This document shows, piece by piece, positions 39,913 to 52,533 of a DNA stretch of 64,000 bases. Source of the DNA: Orobanche coerulescens (taxonomy: Eukaryota > Streptophyta > Magnoliopsida > Lamiales > Orobanchaceae); contig CM065816.1 in the NCBI GenBank assembly GCA_033398695.1, positions 129,863,358 to 129,927,357 of the forward strand, given 5' to 3'. The notes under the pieces are model-generated. The model was not told the origin of the DNA. It searched no databases and saw only the letters and a list, made by a program, of their open reading frames with translations. Both the position numbers and the translations under genes were made by a program. How positions within the stretch are numbered: position 1 is the first letter of the stretch; each line of letters starts with the position of its first letter.

Positions 39913-40774
39913 TGTAGCGACCACTTTTCTAGAAAAATAATTCTTCGAAGTTTAAGAAGAATAAATAAAAATTTTGCAGCAGAAATACATTTCAAAAAGA
40001 CAAACTTAATAATCGCAAGTCATATTATCGAGTCATGACACGTTTTTAGTGTAACTATCGCAAGTGCACGATATCGTATCAAGTAGTAAAGTGGACTTTT
40101 TGAGTCCGGTTTATCGATCCCACAAGGAAGTTTGGTTATAATTTGAATTATACACTATTAGTCTATTTTTATAGATTCTAAGATTAGTGAAACACACAAT
40201 TTAAGAGTTTGGTTTAATAGTTGCAAAGTAAATGTAATAATAATTCTAATATTTTAAGGAAATAAAAAGATTGCAATATTAATAGATTGATTAATGATAA
40301 AATGAAATAGTTGGGATTACAAACTTAGTTCGTCATTAGTTATAGAAGATGTATAGGAGATCATAAGATGAATTTACTTATTATGTTGTGTAGATTCGAT
40401 TTTCCTTAAAAAGACGGTTTCTCTTTCGAACTATAAAACGCCCCTTACATATTGAATCAATCCACTATATTTCTATGTTGATTGGCTTCAATACATAGCA
40501 TTAGGATTTATGAAAATGTAATATCCGGAATTTCTACTACTGTTGTTTGAGATTATTTTATCCGAGTTATATTGTACAACATGGAATCTGTACAGTAGGG
40601 ATAAAATAAATGAAGGACTGAGATGTCAGTATTGGTATAATTGTCGTATTTGGTCGACAATTGTATTTGAGGATATAATGTGTTGAGTAATGTATATTTG
40701 ATAGGCCGTATGTTCGTATTTGATATGTCGAGATATTGGACAAGGATAGCTGAAAATGGCTAAGTATAGCCTTA

Positions 40775-41283
40775 TTAGCGCACGCTGATATTCATGCATA
40801 GCGCACGCTATCGTGCAGGATTAGCGCACGCTACGTTCATAGGTTAGCGTACGCTAGTGCAGATCACTCGAAGGAATCTACGCGTGGACCAGGCCACTTT
40901 CGGCGCACGTTCTGATAAGTCAACGGATGTTGTAATGTAGTGTTAGCGCACGCTAATGCATGTTGATTAGCGCATGCTAACTATATATCGGTCAACAGGG
41001 AATCTTGGCTTTATTGGTTGATTTCGGCTTGTGGGGTCACGAGCATCTTCGTGGTAGGTGTATACTGTAGCAAGTCAACTTCGGATAGCGCACGCTAAGA
41101 TAAATGACTTGCGTACGCTAAGCAGGATGATTTACGTACGTTGATGCATGGGCATTACGTACGTAAGTTAGTTTACGAAGCAAGGCAGTAGCCTCTGGGC
41201 TTCGATAGCGCACGCTAACAAAGTCAGTTAGCGCACGCTAAGGCGGTAGCGCACGCTAAACATGAGATGTTAGCGCACGCTAA
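40775..41283. repeat. Phased dyad array TTAGCGCACGCTAA, upstream of the LTR TATA box
   Basis: About 15 copies of a 14-bp near-palindrome, TTAGCG-CA-CGCTAA and variants (GTACG, ACGTACGT). Starts at 40775, 40798, 40821 and 40844 are 23 bp apart. So are 41085, 41108, 41131 and 41154, and 41205 and 41228. The array ends 11 bp before the TATA box. The matching array in the 3' LTR is 46788-47298. Confidence 0.92.
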
Positions 41284-41293
41284 TAATGAATAT

Positions 41294-41302
41294 TATAAAA
41301 AG
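41294..41302 (+). promoter_or_regulatory. TATA box of the Tekay-like LTR
   Basis: TATAAAAAG directly follows the dyad array. The 3' LTR has the same at 47309-47317. It would set the U3/R border near 41325. Confidence 0.65.
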
Positions 41303-41966
41303 GGACAGAAGGGTGTTATTGAGCATTTCGTCACTCTTTCTTCTTTCAGCCGAGAGAGAGAGAGAGTTGGGATATATTTGAGGTTCCAAACACTGGATTA
41401 AGGTGGAGTTAGTCATCCATAACAACATTTGAAACTTGAAATCATTGGTGATTCTTGGAAATGGATTCAACCTTGGAAATCAATCCATTCCTTCAAAAAG
41501 GTAATTACTCTTCACTTTGAGATTTCGTTTTGGATTGTATATGATATTCTTGAGCTGATGATTATCATATAAACAAGTTCATAAGTATGATTATGAGTTG
41601 GATTACCGGATTATGATAATGTTATTGTTGATATGAAGATATTGATATGAATTAGATGGTTTCGAATGAGTTGTTATCTTCAAAGAGATATGTTGGATAA
41701 TGTCGGATTTGTGATGTCGTTGTTGTTGCTTCCTTCATATGATGATGAACATGGCATGATTATGAGTTCTTGGTGTTTAGGTTGTTGATATTAAGAAAGA
41801 TGAAATATGAATATATGACTTGAATTAAAAGTCGGATGATTACCTATATGTTAAAGGATATTGGATTTCGTTGTTTGATAGCTATGAACATGATTCAGAA
41901 TCACTTAGAATCTTTGATAATCGCCAGATGTTGATCGGTATCCGAAATGCATGTAACTGCACGTTA

Positions 41967-42050
41967 TTAGCGCACGCTAAGCCTACTGGCTAGCGCACGC
42001 TATCGGGAACAACTTAGCGCACGCTACAGTAAAAGATTAACGTGCGCTAA
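41967..42050. repeat. Second dyad cluster, four copies, downstream of the TATA box
   Basis: Copies start at 41967, 41990, 42014 and 42037, that is 23-24 bp apart. The last one reads TTAACGTGCGCTAA, the opposite orientation of the centre. The 3' LTR counterpart is at about 47986-48070. Confidence 0.9.
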
Positions 42051-44085
42051 GTCATCGTGCAGGTAATATATTGTTTCGATTATGAATTCGTGATCGTTTA
42101 AGTTGGTTTGATCGGACTTGTGGTTAATCGAGATATTGTTGAGCCGTTGGGTTTGTGAATTGGTTTTAGCATTGTTGATTATTATCGGATTGTTGTTTAA
42201 TCGATTATTGTTATAGGTTAAGTTCTTGATCGGTGTTTATAAACGTATCTTTGCGTCGTGTTCGAGTATGTTCGTGAATTGCTTGGTCGGGGCCGAGGAG
42301 CTCGTGACGAAGGCATTGTGGTAGTAGCGGTTTCATCATCATCGTATCGGTATCGAGGCAAGTGATTACTTGCTCGATTATAATATTTAATGAATGGTTT
42401 CAGTTTCATTTCGTTTATAATGCATATAGCGATGATTATTATTATGAACTCTGGGTATTCGGATCGCATATCGTTCTTTCGATTCTGGGGGTAAATCATG
42501 ATGTATATGATTTATCTCAGTTATTGGTATGTTCGAGTATCGAGGTTACATTGTGATAAAGACGAGGATTCGAATATTTATGGTTCATGATACGTTTGGA
42601 TCGTCGAGCGTTGCGGATAATCGTCGGTGATGATTGGACATCGAGGTTGCTCCCGAAGGACTCGGGGCAGGTATTCCATATTGATTATGGTTTAGTGTTA
42701 TTTATTTTGGTCTCGTACACTTTCTTTCATGTTGTTGAACATGAAGTCGTCCTAGTAAATTGTCATGTTATCGTGCATGTTATGTTGTTCATGTTGATGA
42801 ACATATTGAGTTGCATATGTGTATGCATAATTGTATTGTTTATGTTGTGTTGATCCTGTGAGATCATGTGAATTATACGTTGTGTTGATCCTGTGAGATC
42901 ATGAGATCTATCCGAGGCGCCTGGATCGAATGTCCACCATGCGTTGGTTCGACGGGATCATCATGGGGATCTATCTTGGGCGCTGGATCGTTGGACAGGT
43001 TTTCCACCATGCGTTGGTTCGACGGGATCATCATGGGGATCTATGCTGAGGGCGCTGGATCGTTGGATTACCAGTATTGTGTTGATGGAATCTTGAGAAT
43101 TCGCATCATTGATTTTATCATGTGTTGTTGTTCACATGTGTATTGTTAGTTATCCACCTTATGTTGATCTGATAGGATCAACAAAGGGATCTATGCTGAG
43201 GGCGCTGGATCGTCGGATTTCCATTGAGTATACCTGATTGTTATTGTTGTGATCATATTGACGAGGTCATATGAGTATGCATTTGTAGGTCTTGTGTTAG
43301 GACCCTGTCCGTATTGCATTGATCTGATCTCGGATCAGACTGGTATGATTGTCGTGGCACTTCATATCTCGAGGTATGTTCCATATTTCCTTTGGTATTC
43401 GTCTTGATGGACGATCGGTTATCGTCTTGGATTTTGATGATGTTATGCGATGGATCGTATTGGTCAGAAATGGTATATTTCCGTATCGTGAGTTGGTTAT
43501 GATAGTTTGAGAATTACTTGAGTAAGCAAAGTTATGGCGGTAAGATTACGTTGGTCGTATTCTTATTCTGTATTCTCATTGGTATGTATTATTGATGTGA
43601 TGTGATTGATATCATTGTTGGACGTTATGGTGACCGTCGTGGGATTTCTTTTAGGTTCTTGGAGTATCGAGCTTGTAGCGGTCGTGAAGAGATGAGCTTC
43701 CTGAGGATACCGCTAGGACATGTTGTGTGCTTTGAGTTTCTTGTTTGGTTCTCGTAGTCCCATTGCTAGAGTATCTTTATGGTTGGTCTTTTTCAGCGTG
43801 AGTATTTTGAAATGCTCTTTTGATATCCAGTAGCGAGGTTACTTTGGAAATCGTTTTCTAAACTTTTGAATGTCGGCGGTTTGGCCTTGCGATTTCAAAT
43901 GAGTTTTCTGACGAGTCGATAAATGAGTTTTATAAATCTTTGATTATTTTTCAATAGATAATACTGTCGTTAGCCTCTTGGGCATTTGTAAATGTTTGCG
44001 AAAATTTCTTTTAGCCTTGTGGGTTCCATCTCGGGGCCCACGACGCTGTAATATTTCCGGTTAAATCTGGGGGTGTTACAGAATA

Positions 44086-44103
44086 TGGTATCGGAGCTTA
44101 GGT
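44086..44103 (+). other. Primer-binding site (initiator Met tRNA type)
   Basis: TGGTATCGGAGCTTAGGT begins 5 bp inside the LTR. It differs at one base from the usual plant TGGTATCAGAGC. Confidence 0.85.
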
Positions 44104-45974
44104 TGAGAAAACCTAGGCATTTGGGTCAAGTTGGGTCGTGTTTTTGTTGCGTCATTCGAGTTGTCGATTGACAAATATTAGAGCCGTGAGTCTTTGTTGT
44201 TCACTCAGGCTTGTGCGTTATCGGATTTGCCAGTATCGTACTGGGCTGTTATAACTTTTCCAAATGGTGTTAATGAGATTCTCTGGAATGAGATGTATTG
44301 TGTTCTTGAGTCGAACTGATTTGGCAAACGCGTGTTTTGAAAATATCTGTGTCGAGTGTTTTCTTGAGTCTAGACATGTGCCAGTATCACGGGGAATCGT
44401 CGGCTTCACGATCTGTAAGTATTTGAATTTTTGAATTTCATTGAGATTTATTGCCGTTCTAAGTTGATATGTTTGAGATTCAGCAAATATCATGCGTTAC
44501 AGTATGAGATGTCAGAGTGGGACAGGATTGATGATCTTGAGAAACTATGATTTTGGAAATCAGTATGTTGGTTAGATTTTGGAACGGAATTGTGTAATCG
44601 GGAGAAGGACTATGGATTGTTGAGAAGAACATGTAGTCATGTTAGTTCATTTTGTGATATATATGAACTGTTTTGAGCATTTGAAAATGATACTTTTCAA
44701 AATGAATATTTCACAGATGTTTTACGGAAAATGATTTTGGGCCGAGACCCAGATCGATTTTGAAATGGTTTTGTGACTCAAGACTTGGAGTCCGAAAAAG
44801 GGTTTTCTACTTTTTTTTAAAAACTTCTTGTAATGCGGAACGAGTTACGGGCTGAGACCCTAATGTTTCAAACGTCTTTTCTGTTTTCTTAAAACTCCCG
44901 AGACTTGTAAAACACTTTACCAATCGTTTACCTATGTTATTTCCGCCTTTCGAGGCTTTGGTTTACTTGTTCAAATGGAATTTCTCGGGAAGTCTTTCGC
45001 CGTGTTTGATTTGTTGATTTGTTTCAACGTTTTGTCATATCATGTTTGAGGTGATCCAGGAAGGGTAAAAGGTTGACGATACGAGTCATGTGTGGAAAAG
45101 AAATTTAGTCGGAATTTATATATTGAGATTTTGGAACTCGATCGTGTGGTTTTCCGATGGAATATCAGTGGATATTGGTGACGAACCGAATTGGTATACA
45201 GGAGTATGGATATAGTCGAGCATTTGCATACTTTTCATTTTTTAAAACTTCGAAATCGTGTGGATTCGAAGGAAACTGCTATCGAATACTTGGCACCATC
45301 GAGCCAAGTTATTTTTTTCGAAAATCGATTTTGTGGTCTTACCAAAATTTATGTTTTTAGTTTTGAAATTTTTGAAAGAACTTTCGAAAATTTGTATTCT
45401 TGACGAGACTTTATGATTTCAAACTGGTTTTGAAAATGTGGTTGATATACATACGCATTTAGTGCATAGTGCATATCATATTGATGGTACGATGGATAAG
45501 AAATTCGAACTTCAGTATGTTAGTTTGATTATCCGGTGATGATTGGTTGAGTTATCGGATAAGAGAAATATGTTACGTGTTGTAGATTCATGCACATAAT
45601 ATTATTTTGGAAACTTGGGATTTTGTAAAACCGGAACATATGTGCTATGTGATTCCATTGGTATGGTAGTAGCGCGATTTTACCTTAGTGATTCTGGAAT
45701 GATTTCCTTGTAAGCATAGAATTGGGGACGGTGACCCCATACTGGTTGTTTTGGATACTGAGTGGTCGTTCCCACTCCCTGTATGATTGGGTATGTTCGT
45801 CGATTTGCGATTCGTTGTTCGTATGCCGAGAGAAATGTTCGCCAGTTGGGTATGTTTATTGAGATCTACTGTGCGTGATTGATTTGTCGTTTTGAGAATG
45901 TTATTCTTTCGTATATCTGTTTCTGTGGTTCTGTGTTGATCGTGTTGGAGTTTATCGTGTGAAGGTATTCTCGA

Positions 45975-46110
45975 TTTTCGTTGATCATTCGTTGGTAATA
46001 TTGGAGTTTATCACGTTGATGATATTCTCGATTGTGTTTTGACCTCTGGTTGGTCATATTGGAATTTATCATGTCGATGATAAATTCGATTGATTGTTGA
46101 TCATTGTTGG
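45975..46110 (+). repeat. Imperfect repeats in the internal region
   Basis: Three to four units of about 50 bp with the words TTGGTxATxTTGGAxTTTATC and TGATATTCTCGATT occur at 45940-46110. They make the short minus-strand frame here repetitive. Confidence 0.5.
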
Positions 46111-46518
46111 TGATCATCTGAGCGTTCGGATTTTGTGTTAATGTTTCGGGATTCGTGTCGTTGTTTTGGGCAATTGTTTTGTAGATGTATTGCGTATTAT
46201 TCGTCTTATCGGAATTGGGACTTGATTATGTAATCAGGCAGATGGGATTTGATTCGGGCAGATTGTTTCATCCGAAGATGATATATTTTGTTGAAAATCA
46301 GGGAATTGTGATCGTAAGCGTATTGAGACTGTACAGTGAGATCGCTGGCTAGTATCTCCGGAGATCGTCGACCTGCGTATTTGTAAGTGTGCGGTTTTGG
46401 CTATTCAGAATAATGATGATTGATCAGTGTCGTGATGGTTTTGGGATATTTTGGGTAGAACAGTATGTTTGTTTGTTTTCTATGACGGATTGCAAGTTTC
46501 GAGGACGAAACTTATTTT

Positions 46519-46531
46519 AAGGGGTGTAGAA
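46519..46531 (+). other. Polypurine tract of the Tekay-like element
   Basis: AAGGGGTGTAGAA ends at the TG of the 3' LTR. It is preceded by GAGGACGAAACTT, a phrase typical of the pol end of Tekay-like chromoviruses. Confidence 0.75.
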
Positions 46532-49500
46532 TGTAATATCCGGAATTTCTACTCATTGTTTGAGATTATTTTATCCGAGTTATATTATGCAAAGATGGAA
46601 TCATGCGGTAGGGATAAAATAAATGAAGGACTGAGATGTCAGTATTGGTATAATTGTCGTATTTGGTCGACAATTGTATTTGAGGATATAATGTGTTGAG
46701 TAATGTATATTTGATAGGCCGTATGTTCGTATTTGATATGTCGAGATGTTGGACAAGGATAGCTGAAAATGGCTAAGTATAGCCTTATTAGCGCACGCTG
46801 ATATTCATGCATAGCGCACGCTATCGTGCATGATTAGCGCACGCTACGTTCATAGGTTAGCGTACGCTAGTGCAGATCAGCTCAGAAGGAATCTACGCGT
46901 GGACCAGGCCACTTTCGGCGCACGTTCTGATAAGTCAACGGATGTTGTAATGTAGTGTTAGCGCACGCTAATGCATGTTGATTAGCGCACGCTAACTATA
47001 TATCAGTCAACAGGGAATATTGGCTTTATTGGTTGATTTCGGCTTGTGGGGTCACGAGCATCTTCGTGGTAGGTGTATACTGTAGCAAGTCAACTTCGGA
47101 TAGCGCACGCTAAGATAAATGACTTGCGTACGCTAAGCAGGATGATTTACGTACATTGATGCATGGGCATTACGTACGTAAGTTAGTTTACGAAGCAAGG
47201 CAGTAGCCTCTGGGCTTCGATAGTGCACGCTAACAAAGTTAGTTAGCGCACGCTAAGGCGGTAGCGCACGCTAAACATGAGATGTTAGCGCACGCTAATA
47301 ATGAATATTATAAAAAGGGACAGAAGGGTGTTATTGAGCATTTCGTCACTCTTTCTTCTTTCAGCCGAGAGAGAGAGAGAGAGAGTTGGGATATATTTGA
47401 GGTTCCAAACACTGGATTAAGGTGGAGTTAGTCATCCATAACAACATTTGAAACTTGAAATCATTGGTGATTCTTGGAAATGGATTCAACCTTGGAAATC
47501 AATCCATTCCTTCAAAAAGGTAATTACTCTTCACTTTGAGATTTCGTTTTGGATTGTATATGATGTTCTTGAGCTGATGATTATCATATAAACAAGTTCA
47601 TAAGTATGATTATGAGTTGGATTACCGGATTATGATAATGTTATTGTTGATATGAAGATATTGAGATGAATTAGATGGTTTCGAATGAGTTGTTATCTTC
47701 AAAGAGATATGTTGGATAATGTCGGATCTGTGATGTCGTCGTTGTTGGTTCCTTCATATGATGATGAACATGGCATGATTATGAGTTCTTGGTGTTTAGG
47801 TTGTTGATATTAAGAACGATGAAATATGAATATATGACTTGAATTAAAAGTCGGATGATTACCTATATGTTAAAGGATATTGGATTTCGTTGTTTGATAG
47901 CTATGAACATGATTCAGAATCACTTAGAATCTTTGATAATCGCCAGATGTTGATCGGTATCCGAAATGCATGTAACTGCACGTTATTAGCGCACGCTAAG
48001 CCTACTGGCTAGCGCACGCTATCGGGAACAACTTAGCGCACGCTACAGTAAAAGATTAACGTGCGCTAAGTCATCAGGCAGGGTAATATATTCTGTTTCG
48101 ATTATGAATTCGTGATCGTTTAAGTTGGTTTGATCAGACTTGTGGTTAACTGAGATATTATTGAGCCGTTGGGTTTGTGAATTGGTTTTAGCGGTTGTTG
48201 ATTATTATCGGATTGTTGTTTAATCGATTATTGTTATAGGTTAAGTTTACTGATCGGTGTTTATAAACGTATGCTGCGGTCGTGTTCGAGTATGTTCGTG
48301 AATTGCTTCGGTCGGGGCCGAGGAGCTCGTAGACGAAGGCATTGTGACTGGTAGCGGTTTCATCATCATCGTATCGGTATCGAGGCAAGTGATTACTTGC
48401 TCAGTTATAATATTTAATGAATGGTTTCAGTTTCATTTCGTTTATAATGCATATAGCGATGATTATTATTATGAACTCTGGGTATTCGGATCGCATATCG
48501 TTCTTTCGATTCTGGGGGGGGGGGGGGGGTAAATCATGAAGTATATGATTTATCTCAGTTATTGGTATGTTCGAGTATCGAGGTTACATTGTGATAAAGA
48601 CGAGGATTCGAATATTTATGGTTCATGATACGTTTGGATCGTCGAGCGTTGCGGATAATCGTCGGTGATGATTGGACATCGAGGTTGCTCCCGAAGGACT
48701 CGGGGCAGGTATTCCATATTGATTATGGTTTAGTGTTATTTATTTTGGTCTCGTACACTTTCTTTCATGTTGTTAAACATGAAGTCGTCCTAGTAAATTG
48801 TCATGTTATCGTGCATGTTATGTTGTTCATGTTGATGAACATATTGAGTTGCATATGTGTATGCATAATTGTATTGTTTATGTTGTGTTGATCCTGTGAG
48901 ATCATGTGAATTATACGTTGTGTTGATCCTGTGAGATCATGAGATCTATGCTGAGGGCGCTGGATCGAATGTCCACCATGCGTTGGTTCGACGGGATCAT
49001 CATGGGGATCTATGCTGAGGGCGCTGGATCGTTGGACAGGTTTTCCACCATGCGTTGGTTCGACGGGATCATCATGGGGATCTATGCTTAGGGCGCTGGA
49101 TTGTTGGATTACCAGTATTGTGTTGATGGAATCTTGAGAATTCGCATCATTGATTTTATCATGTGTTGTTGTTCACATGTGTATTGTTAGTTATCCACCT
49201 TATGTTGATCTGATAGGATCAACAAAGGGATCTATGCTGAGGGCGCTGGATCGTCGGATTTCCATTGAGTATACCTGATTGTTATTGTTGTGATCATATT
49301 GACGAGGTCATATGAGTATGCATTCGTAGGTCTTGTGTTAGGACCCTGTCCGTATTGCATTGATCTGATCTCGGATCAGACTGGTATGATTGTCGTGGCA
49401 CTTCATATCTCGAGGTATGTTCCATATTTCCTTTGGTATTCGTCTTGATGGACGATCGGTTATCGTCTTGGATTTTGATGATGTTATGCGATGGATCGTA

Positions 49501-50132
49501 TTGGTCAGAAATGGTATATTTCCGTATCGTGAGTTGGTTATGATAGTTTGAGAATTACTTGAGTAAGCAAAGTTATGGCGGTAAGATTACGTTGGTCGTA
49601 TTCTTATTCTGTATTCTCATTGGTATGTATTATTGATGTGATGTGATTGATATCATTGTTGGACGTTATGGCTGACCCCGTCGTGGGATTTCTTTTTAGG
49701 TTCTTGGAGTATCGAGCTTGTAGCGGTCGTGAAGAGATGAGCTTCCCGGAGGATACTGGCTAGGACATGTTGTGTGCTTTGAGTTTCTTGTTTGGTTCTC
49801 GTAGTCCGCTGCTAGAGTATCTTTATGGTTGGTCTTTTTTCCGCTGCGTGAGTATTTTGAAATGCTCTTTTGATATCTGGTAACTGAGGTTACTTTGGAA
49901 ATCGTTTTCTAAACTTTTGAATGTCGGCAGTTTGGCCTTGCGATTTCAAATGAGTTTTTACGACGGTCTGATAAATGAGTTTTATAAATCTTTGATTATT
50001 TTTCAATAGATAATACTGTCGTTAGCCTCTTGGGCATTTGTAAATGTTTGCGAAAATTTCTTTTAGCCTTGTGGGTTCCATCTCGGGGCCCACGGCGCTG
50101 TAATATTTCCGGTTAAATCTGGGGGTGTTACA
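46532..50132 (+). mobile_element. 3' LTR of the non-autonomous Tekay-like element
   Basis: 3601 bp, the same layout as the 5' LTR: array 46788-47298, TATA 47309-47317, second cluster 47986-48070. It differs from the 5' LTR by a few substitutions, many one- to three-base indels (for example in 48240-48360 and 49670-49870), and a 16-G run at 48514-48529 where the 5' LTR has five G. Confidence 0.95.
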
Positions 50133-50137
50133 GAAAA

Positions 50138-51219
50138 TATCTCAAAGAATCATCTAAGGACTAGGGGTATATTTCTATCCCCTAGAACAACTTAGAGTGA
50201 AGATCATTTGATCTAATCAAACATATTTTCTTTCGAAACATATGAAGACCATAAATATCGTCATTTATTGGCCAAGTAAATAAAGATTGTTAAAACAATG
50301 AAAATCACACACAATAATAAGTAATTCATAATAGATCTTTTATACAAACATAAACAACATAACTAACCTTGTTTATAATCCCAACTAAAGGTTACTTAGC
50401 CCATGAAGGGTTTATTACACATGTTACAAGCTTTGGTGGTCATTTTTAGTTGAATCAAGAGAAAGAATTGATCCTAATTCCCTTAGTAGATAAAGGAGAT
50501 AGAACCAATAAACTCTCTCAACAACATATGCTATACCACACTTACAAAGATCACTCAAGAACACAAGTGTGTTCTTCACACAAAAAGAAAAGTTTACAAA
50601 AAATGGAAAATTATATGATGAATGGTGAATGATGAAGGATCTAAGGGGTCTATTTATACACCTAAAGTTATCTAATAGCTCCAAAACTCCAGCATTATTA
50701 CATTAAATCGGATCAATGCCAGCCATCCCCTCAATAACACACAAAAAGTATAAAAAATTAGACAAATCATAGCAATCTGTCAAGAGTTACGGCCGTAACA
50801 AGGATGACTTACGGCCGTAACTCCTGAATGTTACGGCCGTAACCTGGCTTCGTAAATTTGCTCACTGGATGCTTTGAAAGTTACGTTTTCAGCCCAGAAT
50901 TTCTCAGACTTTGCGTTTTTGCCCCAGATCTTCTTCGGATGATAACTTTTGATATATAACTCTGATTTTGAATCCGGAAAGACTGCCGAATTCGTCTCGA
51001 AAAGCCCTACAACATGAATATATCAAAATTCAATAAAGAGAATATTTATTAAACATTTTGTTTCTTGAGTAATTCAGTTATTTAATCCGATCATCATCCG
51101 ATAAAAATAAAATTATTAAAACTAATAAATTAAAAGCAAAAAACGAGTAGACTAGCTTAATTATGGGTGAATTTTATCGATACAAACCATGGATAAGTGT
51201 ACAAAACTGACACTTATCA
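50138..51219 (-). mobile_element. Athila 3' LTR, larger part
   Basis: Together with 40036-40516 this makes the 3' LTR of the Athila element. It contains the minus-strand TATA box TGTATAAATA (50651-50660) and three phased palindromes upstream of it. ORFs at 50424-50684 and 60830-61090 are the same LTR sequence and not a gene. Confidence 0.93.
50787..50842. repeat. Three 22-bp-phased palindromes TTACGGCCGTAA in the Athila 3' LTR
   Basis: Perfect 12-bp palindromes start at 50787, 50809 and 50831, exactly 22 bp apart, about 130 bp upstream of the TATA box in the element's sense. Confidence 0.95.
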
Positions 51220-51232
51220 CACCCCCAAACTT
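51220..51232 (-). other. Polypurine tract of the Athila element
   Basis: The minus strand reads AAGTTTGGGGGTG directly before the TGATAAG start of the 3' LTR. Confidence 0.85.
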
Positions 51233-51678
51233 GAATTCTTGCTAGTCCCGAGCAAGACTCTTTATTATTCATGCTCCAAAAATAAAAATAAGAAAAATTA
51301 ATACACACTTAAATTAAAATATAAAAAGAGAAAAGGAGATCAAAATGCCATTAACAAACAACAATCAGCTTATACAGTAGATATAAATGAATCAAGATTC
51401 AAAATAAATCTACAAATGATTTTGAAGTTAAAACACGGTTTTAGTATTGTAATTCCAAAATGTAAGGTTCCCCCCCAAAAAGGTTGATTATTTCTTTCTC
51501 ACTCGTGATACACACGACTCCCTTTAATGGTTGCTCTCGATCACTCGTTTATTTTTTTGACTCAATATGAAGAAGAATTTTATTGGCGTCATCAAATATT
51601 GTGATTTTCACAAAATTGAGTGTATTGAAATTCAGCTGCTAATTAATTCAAATCTGCTCATAAACTACATCCCTTTTA

Positions 51679-51982
51679 GTGATAGCTTTCACACCGTTAT
51701 TTGCTAACGTGTAGCTCTTTTCACTAACACAATTTTTATCTCATTTTGTTTTAAAAAAGTGATAGCTTTCACACCGTTATTTGCTAACGTGTAGCTCTTT
51801 TCACCAATTTTTCTGAGAGACGGCAGCTACGCACCAACAATGGTTAATTCTTTATTTTTCGCAAAATTTTAGAATCCCCAAAATTAGGCAGCTGTTGCTG
51901 CTCACCACTTCTCCTTTTTGTCATTTATTTTTTTAGGTGATAGCTTTCACACCGTTATTTGCTAACGTGTAGCTCTTTTCAC
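51679..51982 (-). repeat. Three identical 46-bp repeats with hairpin potential
   Basis: Units 51679-51724, 51759-51804 and 51937-51982 are identical, each starting GTGATAGCTTTCAC and ending GTAGCTCTTTTCAC. Within each, CGTTA...TAACG can pair around a five-base loop, and GTGA...TCAC can pair at the edges. They lie between the third ORF and the 3' purine tract, so they would be in the 3' untranslated RNA. Confidence 0.95.
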
Positions 51983-52533
51983 CAATGACTCATTTTTTTT
52001 TTTAGGGAATAGAATTTTTGCAGAAAATCATTTCTTAGTTTAAGCATGAAAAATCAAAAACTCCACAAATTAAGTAAATTTCAGTTCTATTTTTCATCAA
52101 CCAACTGATTCTTCTTTTCTCAAGGTAACGAATGACTCGATTTTATATGATAACTACAAGGCTCGGAAAGAGAGATTAAGGCTCAAAAATTTTGGAATAT
52201 ACAAGAATTTTTTTTTTTTTACCGGTTAAAACGATTTAGAAGCTTGTATATAGCTAATTTATTGGTGTTTATGGCCAGATCTAGAAATCTCATATATATA
52301 TATATATCAAGAAATATATATTCACTAAACCTAATCAATGCCAAATAATAAAAACACACCACACAATACACTAATCAAAACATACCACAATCAAAATCCA
52401 AATAAACATCATAGTTCAAAAACCACAAAATAAACACACAAGTACGAAAACACCCCCAAACTTATAAGTAAAACTGTCCCGAGTTATTAAAAAAAATAAT
52501 AGCAAGCGAGAAAACAGAAAACTCCCTGAAATT

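Larger units (their letters stand above)
40517..44080 (+). mobile_element. 5' LTR of the non-autonomous Tekay-like element
   Basis: 3564 bp. Motif array 40775-41283, TATA box 41294-41302, then a long downstream part with a second motif cluster (41967-42050) and repeated GACGGGATCATCATGGGGA blocks (42950-43050). ORFs inside it (for example 42587-42853) recur in the 3' LTR only because the LTR is duplicated. Confidence 0.95.
44081..46531 (+). other. Internal region of the Tekay-like element, no coding capacity
   Basis: 2451 bp between the LTRs. It opens with the primer site and ends with a purine tract. No frame longer than about 90 codons and no gag, protease, RT or integrase motif is visible on either strand. 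It contains GGGC(C/T)GAGACCC words (about 44737, 44847) seen once more in weaker form, and GATCATTxGTTGGT repeats at 45980-46110. Confidence 0.85.
40517..50132 (+). mobile_element. Non-autonomous Tekay-like element with 3.6-kb LTRs
   Basis: LTRs 40517-44080 (3564 bp) and 46532-50132 (3601 bp) start TGTAATATCCGG and end GGGGGTGTTACA. The 5-bp duplication GAAAA is exact (40512-40516, 50133-50137), and the empty site is preserved in the other Athila LTR near 60540. The internal region is only 2451 bp with no gag or pol frame. The 3' internal end still resembles the terminus of a Tekay pol (SRTKLILRGVE). It must depend on proteins from a related element. Confidence 0.96.

Noticed and set aside
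40775..42050. Repeated 14-bp units at regular spacing, as in a CRISPR array
   Set aside because: The units are short degenerate dyads inside LTRs of a plant retrotransposon, duplicated in both LTRs, with no cas genes and no unique spacers of constant length.
42587..42853. 88-codon ORF conserved at 42587 and 48625
   Set aside because: It is the same LTR sequence present twice, with no domain and no independent conservation.
50424..50684. 86-codon ORF conserved at 50424-50684 and 60830-61090
   Set aside because: The conservation is explained by its being in both LTRs of the Athila element. No domain is visible.
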